57,194 bases of DNA, taken from an uncultured Lactobacillus sp. (lineage in GTDB: Bacteria; Bacillota; Bacilli; Lactobacillales; Lactobacillaceae). A program made the translations under genes and the position numbers. This document shows, piece by piece, positions 45,807 to 52,823 of the stretch; positions within the stretch are counted from its first letter, which is position 1, and each line of letters begins with the position of its first letter. The DNA lies in contig CALFSK010000009.1 of assembly GCA_937916845.1 (NCBI GenBank), positions 1-57,194 on the forward strand, in the 5' to 3' direction. The notes beneath the pieces were generated by a model. That model ran no database searches and was not told where the DNA came from. It saw only the letters and a program-made list of their open reading frames with translations.

Positions 45807-46961
45807 TTAGGCATCCGCATTAATCTTAGAAAACTTTTGGTATAACTTATCGAAGACTTTGATAAACTCATCCGCTTCAGCCAACGTGTTGTTTTCGTCT
45901 AAGCTGATCCGTACGGCACTCGTAGCGACATTTTCTTGAACATGCATCGCCATCAACGTGCTGGATGCCAAGTGCTTCTTGGATGAGCAAGCACTCGTTG
46001 TTGAAATAAAGATATCCTGATCTTCAAACGCATGCACGATGGTCTCGCCACGAACGCCGTTAATCGTAAAGCATAGGATGTGAGGCGCAAACCCATCCGT
46101 TGGCTGACTAAAGATCGTCACTTTAGGGAACGTCTTAATGTGGTCGTAGATCCGTTGCTTGATGGCACGTTCACGGGCCACTTTTTCGTCTTCATCGGTC
46201 AATAATAACCGTAACGCTTTGGCCATTCCGGCAATGGCGGGCAAGTTTTCAGTTCCTGAACGCCAGTTACTTTCCTGCCCACCACCGGTCATGAGTGGCG
46301 CGAGTTTCCGACCTTGACGCGCATAGATGAAGCCGATGCCCCGTGGCGCGTGGAATTTATGACCAGAGAACGTCACAAAGTCTACTCGGTCATTCATGAT
46401 CATATCCTGAATGCCCTTACCAATGCCTTGCACAGCATCAATATGGAAGTGGATCTTTGGGTAAGCTTTCAAGACGTCCGCCACTTCTAATAAGGGTTGA
46501 ATCGTCCCGATTTCATTGTTCACGGCCATCGTCGAAACTAAAATCGTGTCCGGGCGAATTGCAGCCTTTAAGTCCGCCGCGCTAATTCGGCCTTCCGCAT
46601 CAACGGGCAGGTAGGTCACGTCAAAGCCTAATTCTTCCAACTGTTCCATCGAGTTATGAATTGCTGGATGTTCAACCGCCGTGGTAATCAAGTGTTTACC
46701 AAACGTCCGCTTCTCCATCGCCGTCCCTTTAACGACCCAATTGTCACCCTCAGTTCCACCAGACGTGAAGAAAATTTCATTGGGCTTCGCCCCAATCAAC
46801 GTGGCAATTTGTTGCCGTGATTGTTCCAACAAATGGAATGCATTTTCGCCAAACCGGTGCAAACTAGAAGGATTGCCCCAAATTTGTTGGGAAACCTTCG
46901 TATAAGTATCTAGTACGGCTGGTGCCGCCTGAGTCGTCGCACTATTATCAAAATAAATCAT
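45807..46961 (-). CDS. Cysteine desulfurase (NifS/IscS type, ThiI partner)
   Basis: 384-residue PLP enzyme producing a cysteine persulfide. N terminus IYFDNSATT, PLP-binding His/Asp region (TTAVEHPA, HIDAVQGIGK), the Schiff-base lysine in TFSGHKFHAPRG, and the active-site cysteine loop STTSACSSKK. The start is the ATG at 46961, 7 nt after AAGG; the longer in-frame reading lacks support. Adjacency to thiI suggests a dedicated role in tRNA thiolation, as with B. subtilis NifZ. Confidence 0.94.
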   Translation of the reverse strand: MIYFDNSATTQAAPAVLDTYTKVSQQIWGNPSSLHRFGENAFHLLEQSRQQIATLIGAKPNEIFFTSGGTEGDNWVVKGTAMEKRTFGKHLITTAVEHPAIHNSMEQLEELGFDVTYLPVDAEGRISAADLKAAIRPDTILVSTMAVNNEIGTIQPLLEVADVLKAYPKIHFHIDAVQGIGKGIQDMIMNDRVDFVTFSGHKFHAPRGIGFIYARQGRKLAPLMTGGGQESNWRSGTENLPAIAGMAKALRLLLTDEDEKVARERAIKQRIYDHIKTFPKVTIFSQPTDGFAPHILCFTINGVRGETIVHAFEDQDIFISTTSACSSKKHLASSTLMAMHVQENVATSAVRISLDENNTLAEADEFIKVFDKLYQKFSKINADA

Positions 46962-47025
46962 GTTTGAGCCTTCACTTTCTAATAAAGCAGTGCCACGCAC
47001 TTACTTTCGATAAGAATTCTTTGCA

Positions 47026-47053
47026 ATTATACCAAATAATTGCGTTGAAACAA
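47026..47053 (-). promoter_or_regulatory. Promoter of the nifS-thiI unit
   Basis: On the minus strand TTGTTT (47048-47053) and TATAAT (47026-47031), 16 bp apart. Confidence 0.6.
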
Positions 47054-47086
47054 GTCCTTTTGTCCGTCAAGCTAGTCGCAACCACT

Positions 47087-47119
47087 AAAAAACGATTCGA
47101 ATCAACGTGATTCGAATCG
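47087..47119 (-). terminator. Terminator after ezrA
   Basis: On the minus strand CGATTCGAATCA pairs perfectly with TGATTCGAATCG over a 3 nt loop, followed by six T. Confidence 0.9.
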
Positions 47120-47136
47120 CAGTGATTGACCGCAAC

Positions 47137-48858
47137 CTAGCCTTCAGTTTCGGACCGGTCAGCCTGTTTTTGACCATAGTAACTATCTTCGATCCGTTTG
47201 TAAGCCCCCGGATCAACTTTATCGACCGCCGTCGCGATGATTTCCAAGCTCCGTGCGTAGTCGTATTCTTCATTGAATAAGCGTTGTGACTCTTCACTAG
47301 CCGCCTGCACTTCGTCATGGTTGGTCTTATAACGATTGGCGTACTGTAATAATTGTTCTGCCATCATGGCAGCGTCCATTAAGTCGCTCGTCTTTTCCTT
47401 TAAAGTTGCCATATCCGCTTGAATGACGATTAACTGTTTCGTAATGTCATCCATATTAATGACTAACTTATTGATATCATGATCCAGCCGTTCGATTTCT
47501 TGCGAAACCACTTGGAAGTAGTCGAGGTAATCTTTTGGCAATCCCGGAAGATTGACGTTTTCGACTTGCCGCTTAACCGCGTGAATCTCAAAGTCAAAGC
47601 GTTGCAAGGTCTCATGGGCTTTAGATTCTTCAGCCGTTAAATTAGCAACCCCGTCATTAATGGCAACCTGTTCTTCTTCGATCCCTTTCAGCTGTTTATC
47701 TTGCTCTTCATAGTGCGCTGCAATTTGGCTATAAACCGCCTGTTTGCTAGTTAGCGCCGTCATATCAGCTTGATAAATCGATTCGATTCCTTTGAGCTGT
47801 TCGTTCAGTTCGCGGGTCCGTTCAACTTCGTGATTATTCAAGGTATAACTTTGTGCGAGTCGGTCCAACTCAATTTGTAGCCGGTGATTTTGATTCATCG
47901 CGTGCGTCAAGAACTTGCTGATTTCACCCTGTTGCTTATCAACAACTTCCTTCGCATCAATTTCAACCTGCATGACGTCGTATAAGTGATCAATGCGTTT
48001 TTCAATGGCATGGTTGCCGTTTTCAGCATCAGAAACTTTTAAGTCGCCTAGTAACGCGGTGTTGTCGTCAATTGCTTGCTTCAACGAGTTCAACTCTGGC
48101 TCAATCGTAGCCACTTCAAAATGAAAATGTTGATCAACCAGTTGGTGATAACCCGTTGCTAACTCAGCTAACTGATCAGGAAAGCCACTTACCAAATCTT
48201 TGTAAATTGGTGGAATCCGGTCAATGTCCATTTCCAAAGCACTTGTGTCATGACGCAACTGGTCTAACACCTTTTCCGCTGCTTCGTGGTCACCGGACTT
48301 TGCTAATTCGGAAAACCGGTCAAAGTCGCCTTCCAAGTTGGATAAGCGATCTTCTAACTTGTCAATGCTCGGCCCAAACGAAAAGTTTTGCGACAATAAC
48401 GTCTTGCGTAAGCCCTGGTACTTCTTTTCAAGGCTAGCAACAGCTTCGCGGTGCGCCTCGTCAGCGTCATCGAGCGCTTGCAACCCCTTGCGAATCTCAG
48501 AGCCTTGCTTTTCAATGGCATCAAGCTGTTCATTCACGGCTTTGATACTCTGCTTTGCTTCTAAAAACTTAACACTGCGTGCGAGTTCGGTGATTTTGGT
48601 CAACTGTTCGCTTACGGCGGGTAATTGGTCATCGACTACTTTTTGACCTTCACTTTGCAATGCTTCCAGTTTGGCTAACGAGCCACCCGTCAAACCTAAC
48701 TGCTCAATTTTTTCGAAATCCGTTGTCTGCGCTTGCTCGACCAACGCCCGTTGTCGAACGGTCAATTGTTGGACTTGTTTATCTATGTATACTTGGAAGC
48801 CCTTGACCGCAGCGTAGATCACAATCGCGACAACGACAATGCCGATTGCTACTTGCAT
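47137..48858 (-). CDS. ezrA: Septation ring formation regulator EzrA
   Basis: 573-residue bitopic division protein. One N-terminal transmembrane helix (VAIGIVVVAIVIYAAVKGF) is followed by a cytoplasmic part consisting almost wholly of coiled-coil, spectrin-like segments to residue 570. EzrA binds FtsZ and prevents extra Z rings, complementing MinCD encoded nearby. The start is the ATG at 48858, 7 nt after GAGGGG; a GTG five codons upstream overlaps that site. An extended -10 (TGTTATAAT, hexamer 48966-48971) lies upstream. Confidence 0.94.
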   Translation of the reverse strand: MQVAIGIVVVAIVIYAAVKGFQVYIDKQVQQLTVRQRALVEQAQTTDFEKIEQLGLTGGSLAKLEALQSEGQKVVDDQLPAVSEQLTKITELARSVKFLEAKQSIKAVNEQLDAIEKQGSEIRKGLQALDDADEAHREAVASLEKKYQGLRKTLLSQNFSFGPSIDKLEDRLSNLEGDFDRFSELAKSGDHEAAEKVLDQLRHDTSALEMDIDRIPPIYKDLVSGFPDQLAELATGYHQLVDQHFHFEVATIEPELNSLKQAIDDNTALLGDLKVSDAENGNHAIEKRIDHLYDVMQVEIDAKEVVDKQQGEISKFLTHAMNQNHRLQIELDRLAQSYTLNNHEVERTRELNEQLKGIESIYQADMTALTSKQAVYSQIAAHYEEQDKQLKGIEEEQVAINDGVANLTAEESKAHETLQRFDFEIHAVKRQVENVNLPGLPKDYLDYFQVVSQEIERLDHDINKLVINMDDITKQLIVIQADMATLKEKTSDLMDAAMMAEQLLQYANRYKTNHDEVQAASEESQRLFNEEYDYARSLEIIATAVDKVDPGAYKRIEDSYYGQKQADRSETEG

Positions 48859-49028
48859 ATGAATACCCCTCACATAAATTTATTCCGTTTTAATTGCAGT
48901 TGCGCCTCACCCTGTTGAACCGTAACCTTGCTTTTTTCTGAAAATCCAATTAAAATCTACCTTAAATTATAACATAGTCATAACTGTCAAACAGTATGAA
49001 TTTATGAACTTTCAGGAGGGATTTTTAC

Positions 49029-49490
49029 ATGTCTACCACCGAAACATCACTTATGAATCAACAGTTAGACGCACTTCTTTTTCAAGAAACTAATTTGGTG
49101 GCCAACTTGGCAAATGCCAGCGCGTTACTAAATAGTACTTACGATGATCTGAACTGGGCCGGCTTTTACTTATTCAACCAAACAACGGGTGAACTCGATT
49201 TAGGCCCATTCCAAGGAAAAGTCGCCTGCATGCACATTAAAGTTGGCGCCGGTGTCGTCGGGACCGCTTTTAAGACCCAAACGAACCAACGGATTAAAGA
49301 CGTTCATGAATTCCCCGGCCACATCGCTTGTGACAGCGCCAGCAACTCGGAAATCGTTGTCCCAATTACGAAGGATGGCCATCAAATCGGCGTTTTAGAC
49401 GTTGATTCCCCATCGCTTGACCGTTTTACCGCGGAAAACGAAGCTGAACTGACCGAATTCGTCAATATTCTAGTGCAACACATTGACTAA
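49029..49490 (+). CDS. GAF-domain free methionine-(R)-sulfoxide reductase-like protein
   Basis: 153-residue GAF protein of the fRMsr (MsrC) family, which reduces free Met-(R)-O. Family signatures are NWAGFYLF, LGPFQGKVACMHI, GAGVVGTAF and HIACDSASNSEIVVP. In well-studied members three cysteines act, spaced 10 and 24 residues apart. Here C67 and C101 are kept, but the middle one is V77, so resolution may proceed by another route. ATG follows AGGAGGG. It is transcribed away from ezrA and lies directly before the rpsD promoter. Confidence 0.88.
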   Translation: MSTTETSLMNQQLDALLFQETNLVANLANASALLNSTYDDLNWAGFYLFNQTTGELDLGPFQGKVACMHIKVGAGVVGTAFKTQTNQRIKDVHEFPGHIACDSASNSEIVVPITKDGHQIGVLDVDSPSLDRFTAENEAELTEFVNILVQHID

Positions 49491-49512
49491 CTTGGGTCAA
49501 ACATGCTATGCT
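49483..49512 (+). promoter_or_regulatory. rpsD promoter
   Basis: TTGACT (49483-49488) overlaps the stop of the upstream gene. TATGCT (49507-49512) follows after 18 bp and is preceded by TGC. Confidence 0.7.
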
Positions 49513-49522
49513 ACTCTTTGTG

Positions 49523-49657
49523 TAAAATAACGCAGCAGTGAGTGGGTAAGCTCGTCAACAGACTGGTGCCTTGATGGTCAGTTAGTAACCTGCGGCTGCA
49601 ATGGTGAAACCTGCAGTCCGGTCTGAACGAATATCGAACTCACATCGGCTTATTTTA
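49523..49657 (+). promoter_or_regulatory. Structured rpsD leader (probable S4 autoregulatory site)
   Basis: The ends TAAAATAA / TTATTTTA and GTGAGT / ACTCAC pair over 130 nt and enclose several short hairpins (GACTGGTGCC...GGTCAGT, GCGGCTGCA...TGCAGTCC). Firmicute rpsD mRNAs are commonly repressed by S4 binding to such a leader. Assignment rests on position and pairing. Confidence 0.65.
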
Positions 49658-49688
49658 CTCCAACTAAAATTATTGGAGGAAACAATTT

Positions 49689-50297
49689 ATGTCTCGTTAT
49701 ACAGGTCCAAGTTGGAAGATTTCCCGTCGTTTGGGAATGTCCCTTTCAGGTACTGGTAAAGAATTAGCACGTCGCCCTTACGCACCTGGTGATCATGGCC
49801 AAGGTCGTCGCGGTAAGATGTCAGAATACGGTACCCAATTACGTGAAAAGCAAAAGTTACGGATGATGTACGGTTTAACTGAACGTCAATTCTCTAACTT
49901 ATTCCTTAAAGCCGGCAAGATCCGCGAAGGTAAGCATGGTGTTAACTTCATGATCTTACTCGAACGTCGTTTGGATAACATGGTTTACCGTTTAGGTTTG
50001 GCTACGACTCGTCGTCAAGCTCGTCAATTAGTAAACCATGGTCACATCACTGTTGATGGCAAACGCGTTGACATTCCTTCATACGAAGTAAGTGTTGGCC
50101 AAGTGGTCTCTGTTCGCGAAAAGTCTAAGAAGTTAACTGTTATCACCGGTGCTGTTGAAGCCGTTGTTGCACGTCCTAACTTCGTACAATTCGACGCTGA
50201 CAAGCTTGAAGGTTCATTAACTCGTTTACCAGAACGTGAAGAACTTGAAGCAGATATCGACGAATCATTAATCGTTGAATACTACAACAAACTTTAA
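49689..50297 (+). CDS. rpsD: 30S ribosomal protein S4
   Basis: 202-residue primary 16S rRNA-binding protein. N-terminal [28 protein letters not shown] and the S4 RNA-binding domain [22 protein letters not shown] with HGHITVDGK. It has no zinc-binding cysteines, so it is the Cys-minus form. Codon use looks strongly biased, as expected for high expression. ATG follows GGAGGA. It is a single-gene unit with structured leader. Confidence 0.98.
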   Translation: MSRYTGPSWKISRRLGMSLSGTGKELARRPYAPGDHGQGRRGKMSEYGTQLREKQKLRMMYGLTERQFSNLFLKAGKIREGKHGVNFMILLERRLDNMVYRLGLATTRRQARQLVNHGHITVDGKRVDIPSYEVSVGQVVSVREKSKKLTVITGAVEAVVARPNFVQFDADKLEGSLTRLPEREELEADIDESLIVEYYNKL

Positions 50298-50316
50298 TTT
50301 CCGGTTTACGGAAGCG

Positions 50317-50344
50317 AAAGCACTGCTACGGCGGTGCTTTTTTT
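50317..50344 (+). terminator. rpsD terminator
   Basis: AAAGCACTGC / GCGGTGCTTT with a 4 nt loop and seven T. Confidence 0.85.
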
Positions 50345-50374
50345 GTATCATAAGAAGTAGTTTTAGACAAAATT

Positions 50375-50416
50375 CAAAAACCAGTCAGAAGTATCCAATA
50401 TTTCTGACTGGTTTTT
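50375..50416. terminator. Bidirectional terminator between rpsD and the DUF1054 gene
   Basis: AAAAACCAGTCAGAA pairs perfectly with TTCTGACTGGTTTTT around an 11 nt loop, serving both convergent genes. Confidence 0.85.
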
Positions 50417-50430
50417 CCTATTATTATGGT

Positions 50431-50468
50431 CGAAACGTGGGACAAAAGATCCTTTATTCCGCTCTTTA
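50431..50468. repeat. Truncated relative of the hairpin element at 44396
   Basis: CGAAACGTGGGACAAAAG followed by CTTTATTCCGCTCTTT aligns with CGAAACGTGCGTCAAAAG and CTTGCTCCGCTT near 44391. The central stem and the other half are absent. Confidence 0.45.
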
Positions 50469-50473
50469 AAATA

Positions 50474-51091
50474 TTATGAACGTGTCACCGCCGCCATAAT
50501 TGGCTGGTAATACCCCATCAATTGCTTAAACGTTTCAATAATGGTTGCCGTCAATGCTTCAGGCTGATCAAACAGCGGATCGTCCACTAGAATTTGACGC
50601 CCCACGACTAGTTCGCTGTGCTTGTATTGCGCAAACTTATTTAACATTTTAGTCACGTTTTCCGCCGTTGCTGGTTGCGTCGGCGCCGCCCCGTGGTTAT
50701 TGCTGATGACAAAGTCCGTGGGAACGTCCATAAAAATCTGGGCCAATTCTTCGGCCGTCAAACTTTTTTGAACCTGGGACTTCCCCTCATCCAAAACATC
50801 AAAGTAAATAAACAGGGAATCCGGCCATAAGCCTAACTCAAAATGAGGTAACGCTTTATAGCTCCGCTTGTTCTGGCTAAACGCCACCCACGTATCAACC
50901 GGTGGATTTTTAAAACGGCGCAAGTGTTTTGCAACGTGGGCGTAGAATGGTTGCTCGGCCGGTACGGGTAACGCCGCCATGATTGCGGGCGCTAGCGCTT
51001 CAAACTTAGGATCAATCACTGTTTTAATCAAGTTCATTCGACCAGCTAGAGTCGGGTCGTCAAAAATCTCAAAATCTTTGCGAGTAAACAT
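50474..51091 (-). CDS. DUF1054 (UPF0637, YktB-like) protein
   Basis: 205-residue soluble protein of a Firmicute family with no assigned function. Recognisable openings are FTRKDFEIFDDPTLAGRM and the segments RRFKNPPVDTWVAFSQNKRSYKALPHFELGLW. No transmembrane or catalytic motif is visible. ATG follows AAGGAGG. It is convergent with rpsD across a shared terminator. Confidence 0.88.
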   Translation of the reverse strand: MFTRKDFEIFDDPTLAGRMNLIKTVIDPKFEALAPAIMAALPVPAEQPFYAHVAKHLRRFKNPPVDTWVAFSQNKRSYKALPHFELGLWPDSLFIYFDVLDEGKSQVQKSLTAEELAQIFMDVPTDFVISNNHGAAPTQPATAENVTKMLNKFAQYKHSELVVGRQILVDDPLFDQPEALTATIIETFKQLMGYYQPIMAAVTRS

Positions 51092-51203
51092 TAAATTGCC
51101 TCCTTGTACGTTGTCTTAACCATACCTTATTTTTCATGTGACCGCAAAAGCCCACCACCACCCGAGTTCACGGATATTCATCGCTATTCATTTGGGAACA
51201 TGC

Positions 51204-51209
51204 TACAAT
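51204..51209 (+). promoter_or_regulatory. Promoter of the YueI-like gene
   Basis: TGCTACAAT forms an extended -10, with hexamer at 51204-51209; no good -35. The gene starts 32 nt downstream. Confidence 0.55.
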
Positions 51210-51240
51210 TAATAGATAATCTAAGAAAGGATGTTAGACA

Positions 51241-51699
51241 ATGGCTGATATAGAAAAAGAACCGGTTGATCGCATTCAGACCGCTATGCACGGGACGCCA
51301 AAGTTGCATCCCGACGAACAGCGTAAGTACCTCGGGACTTTCCGTGAACGCGTCGATGTTGCCGTGACGGTTTACCAATTAAAACGGGCCCACTACGTTG
51401 ATGAGATGACGCAGGCTTTCTCTGCCCATCCTGATTATAAATTGTACATTAACGGGAACCTTGACCAGGACTTCATCGGACCGTACATTAAGGCGGCCAG
51501 TCAGTCCAATATTCAATTTACAATCAAAACTGATGACATCTACCGCACCGGCGATGAGGATTACGCCCTCGTGTTCACGGCTAGTACGGCAATCAATCAG
51601 GACGTGATTGATGTGCAAAAGCGTTACCAACCCGCAGCGTGTGATACCAAAACAGCTGAACCCCACGGGCTACTTGGAAAATTAAAACGACTATTCTAA
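51241..51699 (+). CDS. YueI-family (DUF1694) protein
   Basis: 152-residue soluble protein. The conserved N-terminal GTPKLHPDEQRKYLGTFRERV and the middle NGNLDQDFIGPYIKAASQ are typical of YueI/DUF1694. Function is not known. ATG follows AAAGGATG. Single-gene unit, ending in a strong terminator. Confidence 0.9.
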   Translation: MADIEKEPVDRIQTAMHGTPKLHPDEQRKYLGTFRERVDVAVTVYQLKRAHYVDEMTQAFSAHPDYKLYINGNLDQDFIGPYIKAASQSNIQFTIKTDDIYRTGDEDYALVFTASTAINQDVIDVQKRYQPAACDTKTAEPHGLLGKLKRLF

Positions 51700-51702
51700 A
51701 AC

Positions 51703-51738
51703 AAAAAGGTTTGAGGCACTAGTCTCAAACCTTTTTTT
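51703..51738. terminator. Bidirectional terminator
   Basis: AAAAAGGTTTGAG / CTCAAACCTTTTT around 8 nt, between the YueI-like gene and the convergent sdpI-like gene. Confidence 0.88.
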
Positions 51739-51762
51739 GATTCACTCAAAAATTAATTATCG

Positions 51763-52386
51763 TTAGACACGCCGCCGCATCCCATAAACCGACATTACTA
51801 ACATCGCAACCACGGTCACCCCAAGGATAACGCCCGCAACCAGCGGAACCGTGAACAAACTCAGCAGTAGCAAGATTCCACTCCCCACAAGTAGGTAACC
51901 ATACCAGTACTTTAAACGTTGCCAAGCAGCCGGCTGGGGCTTAAAACCGCGGTGCATTTGTTGGTACTGGCTAGCGCTAATGGTCGGCAGGTAGTTCCCC
52001 ATCGCAATAAAAATCACGGCCACTAAACTAATCGCAATGCGCCAAATATCAACCGCATGCCCTAAGTTGTACGCAATTGTTGCGACGTAGGCCACGACTG
52101 TCACTAGCGGAATAATCCACGTCACTACCCGTTCGAATCGTGGGGCAGCCCCCTTATGCTGGCTATTCAACCGTGTCACAGTCAAACAAAAGAATTGTAC
52201 CGCCACCATCAATAAAGGCATGCCAAAGACCATCCACGGCTTGGACATATACCCATCCGGGCGCGCGTTTGCGCCGCTAAAATGTGTCGCCATAGTGGCC
52301 GGTAGCGCCCCATAATACAGCAAGCCATAACTGATTGGTAAAATAATGACCAAGTAACTTAGCCACGTTTGTCCTTTGATCTTCAT
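51763..52386 (-). CDS. SdpI-like membrane protein (DUF1648)
   Basis: 207-residue membrane protein with six hydrophobic helices. The first extracellular loop GALPATMATHFSGANARPDGYMSK is the DUF1648 signature, and the C-terminal half resembles SdpI (GNYLPTI). In Bacillus, SdpI gives immunity to the toxin SDP and signals by sequestering the repressor SdpR. Here no toxin gene is visible in the window. ATG overlaps the end of the repressor gene by 4 nt, so the two are translationally coupled. Confidence 0.88.
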   Translation of the reverse strand: MKIKGQTWLSYLVIILPISYGLLYYGALPATMATHFSGANARPDGYMSKPWMVFGMPLLMVAVQFFCLTVTRLNSQHKGAAPRFERVVTWIIPLVTVVAYVATIAYNLGHAVDIWRIAISLVAVIFIAMGNYLPTISASQYQQMHRGFKPQPAAWQRLKYWYGYLLVGSGILLLLSLFTVPLVAGVILGVTVVAMLVMSVYGMRRRV

Positions 52387-52661
52387 TTTGACTCCCCCTC
52401 GCCCTTACGCATTCCGTATAACCACGTTAGCATTTCCTCAAACACACTCGCGTTCAGTTCATAGTAAATAAAATTCTTTTCTTTGGTCACACTGACTAAC
52501 CCGGCCTGACGCAGTAATTTCAAGTGGTAAGAAACCGTTGCTTGACTGAGATTAAACGCCGCCGCAATTTCACCAGCAGATTGGCGGTGAGTTCGTAATC
52601 CTTCTAAAATTTGCCGCCGAACTGGATCTGCAATTGCTTTAAACGTCTGATTAAGTGCCAT
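52383..52661 (-). CDS. ArsR-family repressor (SdpR-like)
   Basis: 92-residue winged-helix regulator. Motif FKAIADPVRRQILEGL, recognition helix region LSQATVSYHLKLLRQAGLV and wing KNFIYYELN are typical. It lacks the metal-binding cysteines of ArsR proper. The start is ATG at 52661 after GAAGGTGA; a TTG five codons upstream overlaps it. Two palindromes around its promoter make autorepression likely. Paired with an sdpI-like gene. Confidence 0.9.
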   Translation of the reverse strand: MALNQTFKAIADPVRRQILEGLRTHRQSAGEIAAAFNLSQATVSYHLKLLRQAGLVSVTKEKNFIYYELNASVFEEMLTWLYGMRKGEGESK

Positions 52662-52678
52662 GCCATTCACCTTCAAAG

Positions 52679-52759
52679 CTATTTAGAGATATCTCTAAAT
52701 AGATTATAGCAAGTTTCAGCCAATTCACAACATCTATTTAGAAAATATTCAAAATAGAT
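52679..52759 (-). promoter_or_regulatory. sdpRI-like promoter flanked by two palindromic operators
   Basis: On the minus strand TTGTGA (52725-52730) and TATAAT (52703-52708) are 16 bp apart. A 24 bp perfect palindrome (half CTATTTAGAGAT) occupies 52679-52702, over the start of transcription. A second imperfect one (ATCTATTT...AAATAGAT) is at 52732-52759, upstream of -35. Their centres are about 55 bp apart. Confidence 0.8.
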
Positions 52760-52771
52760 TGTAACCATAAG

Positions 52772-52819
52772 AAAACGCCGGCGTGACGGGAAAATAAATC
52801 CCGTCGCACTGGCGTTTTT
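52772..52819 (-). terminator. Terminator after gshF
   Basis: AAAACGCC...GGCGTTTT encloses a second stem CGGG/CCCG; minus strand ends in T-rich sequence. Confidence 0.75.
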
Positions 52820-52823
52820 AATT

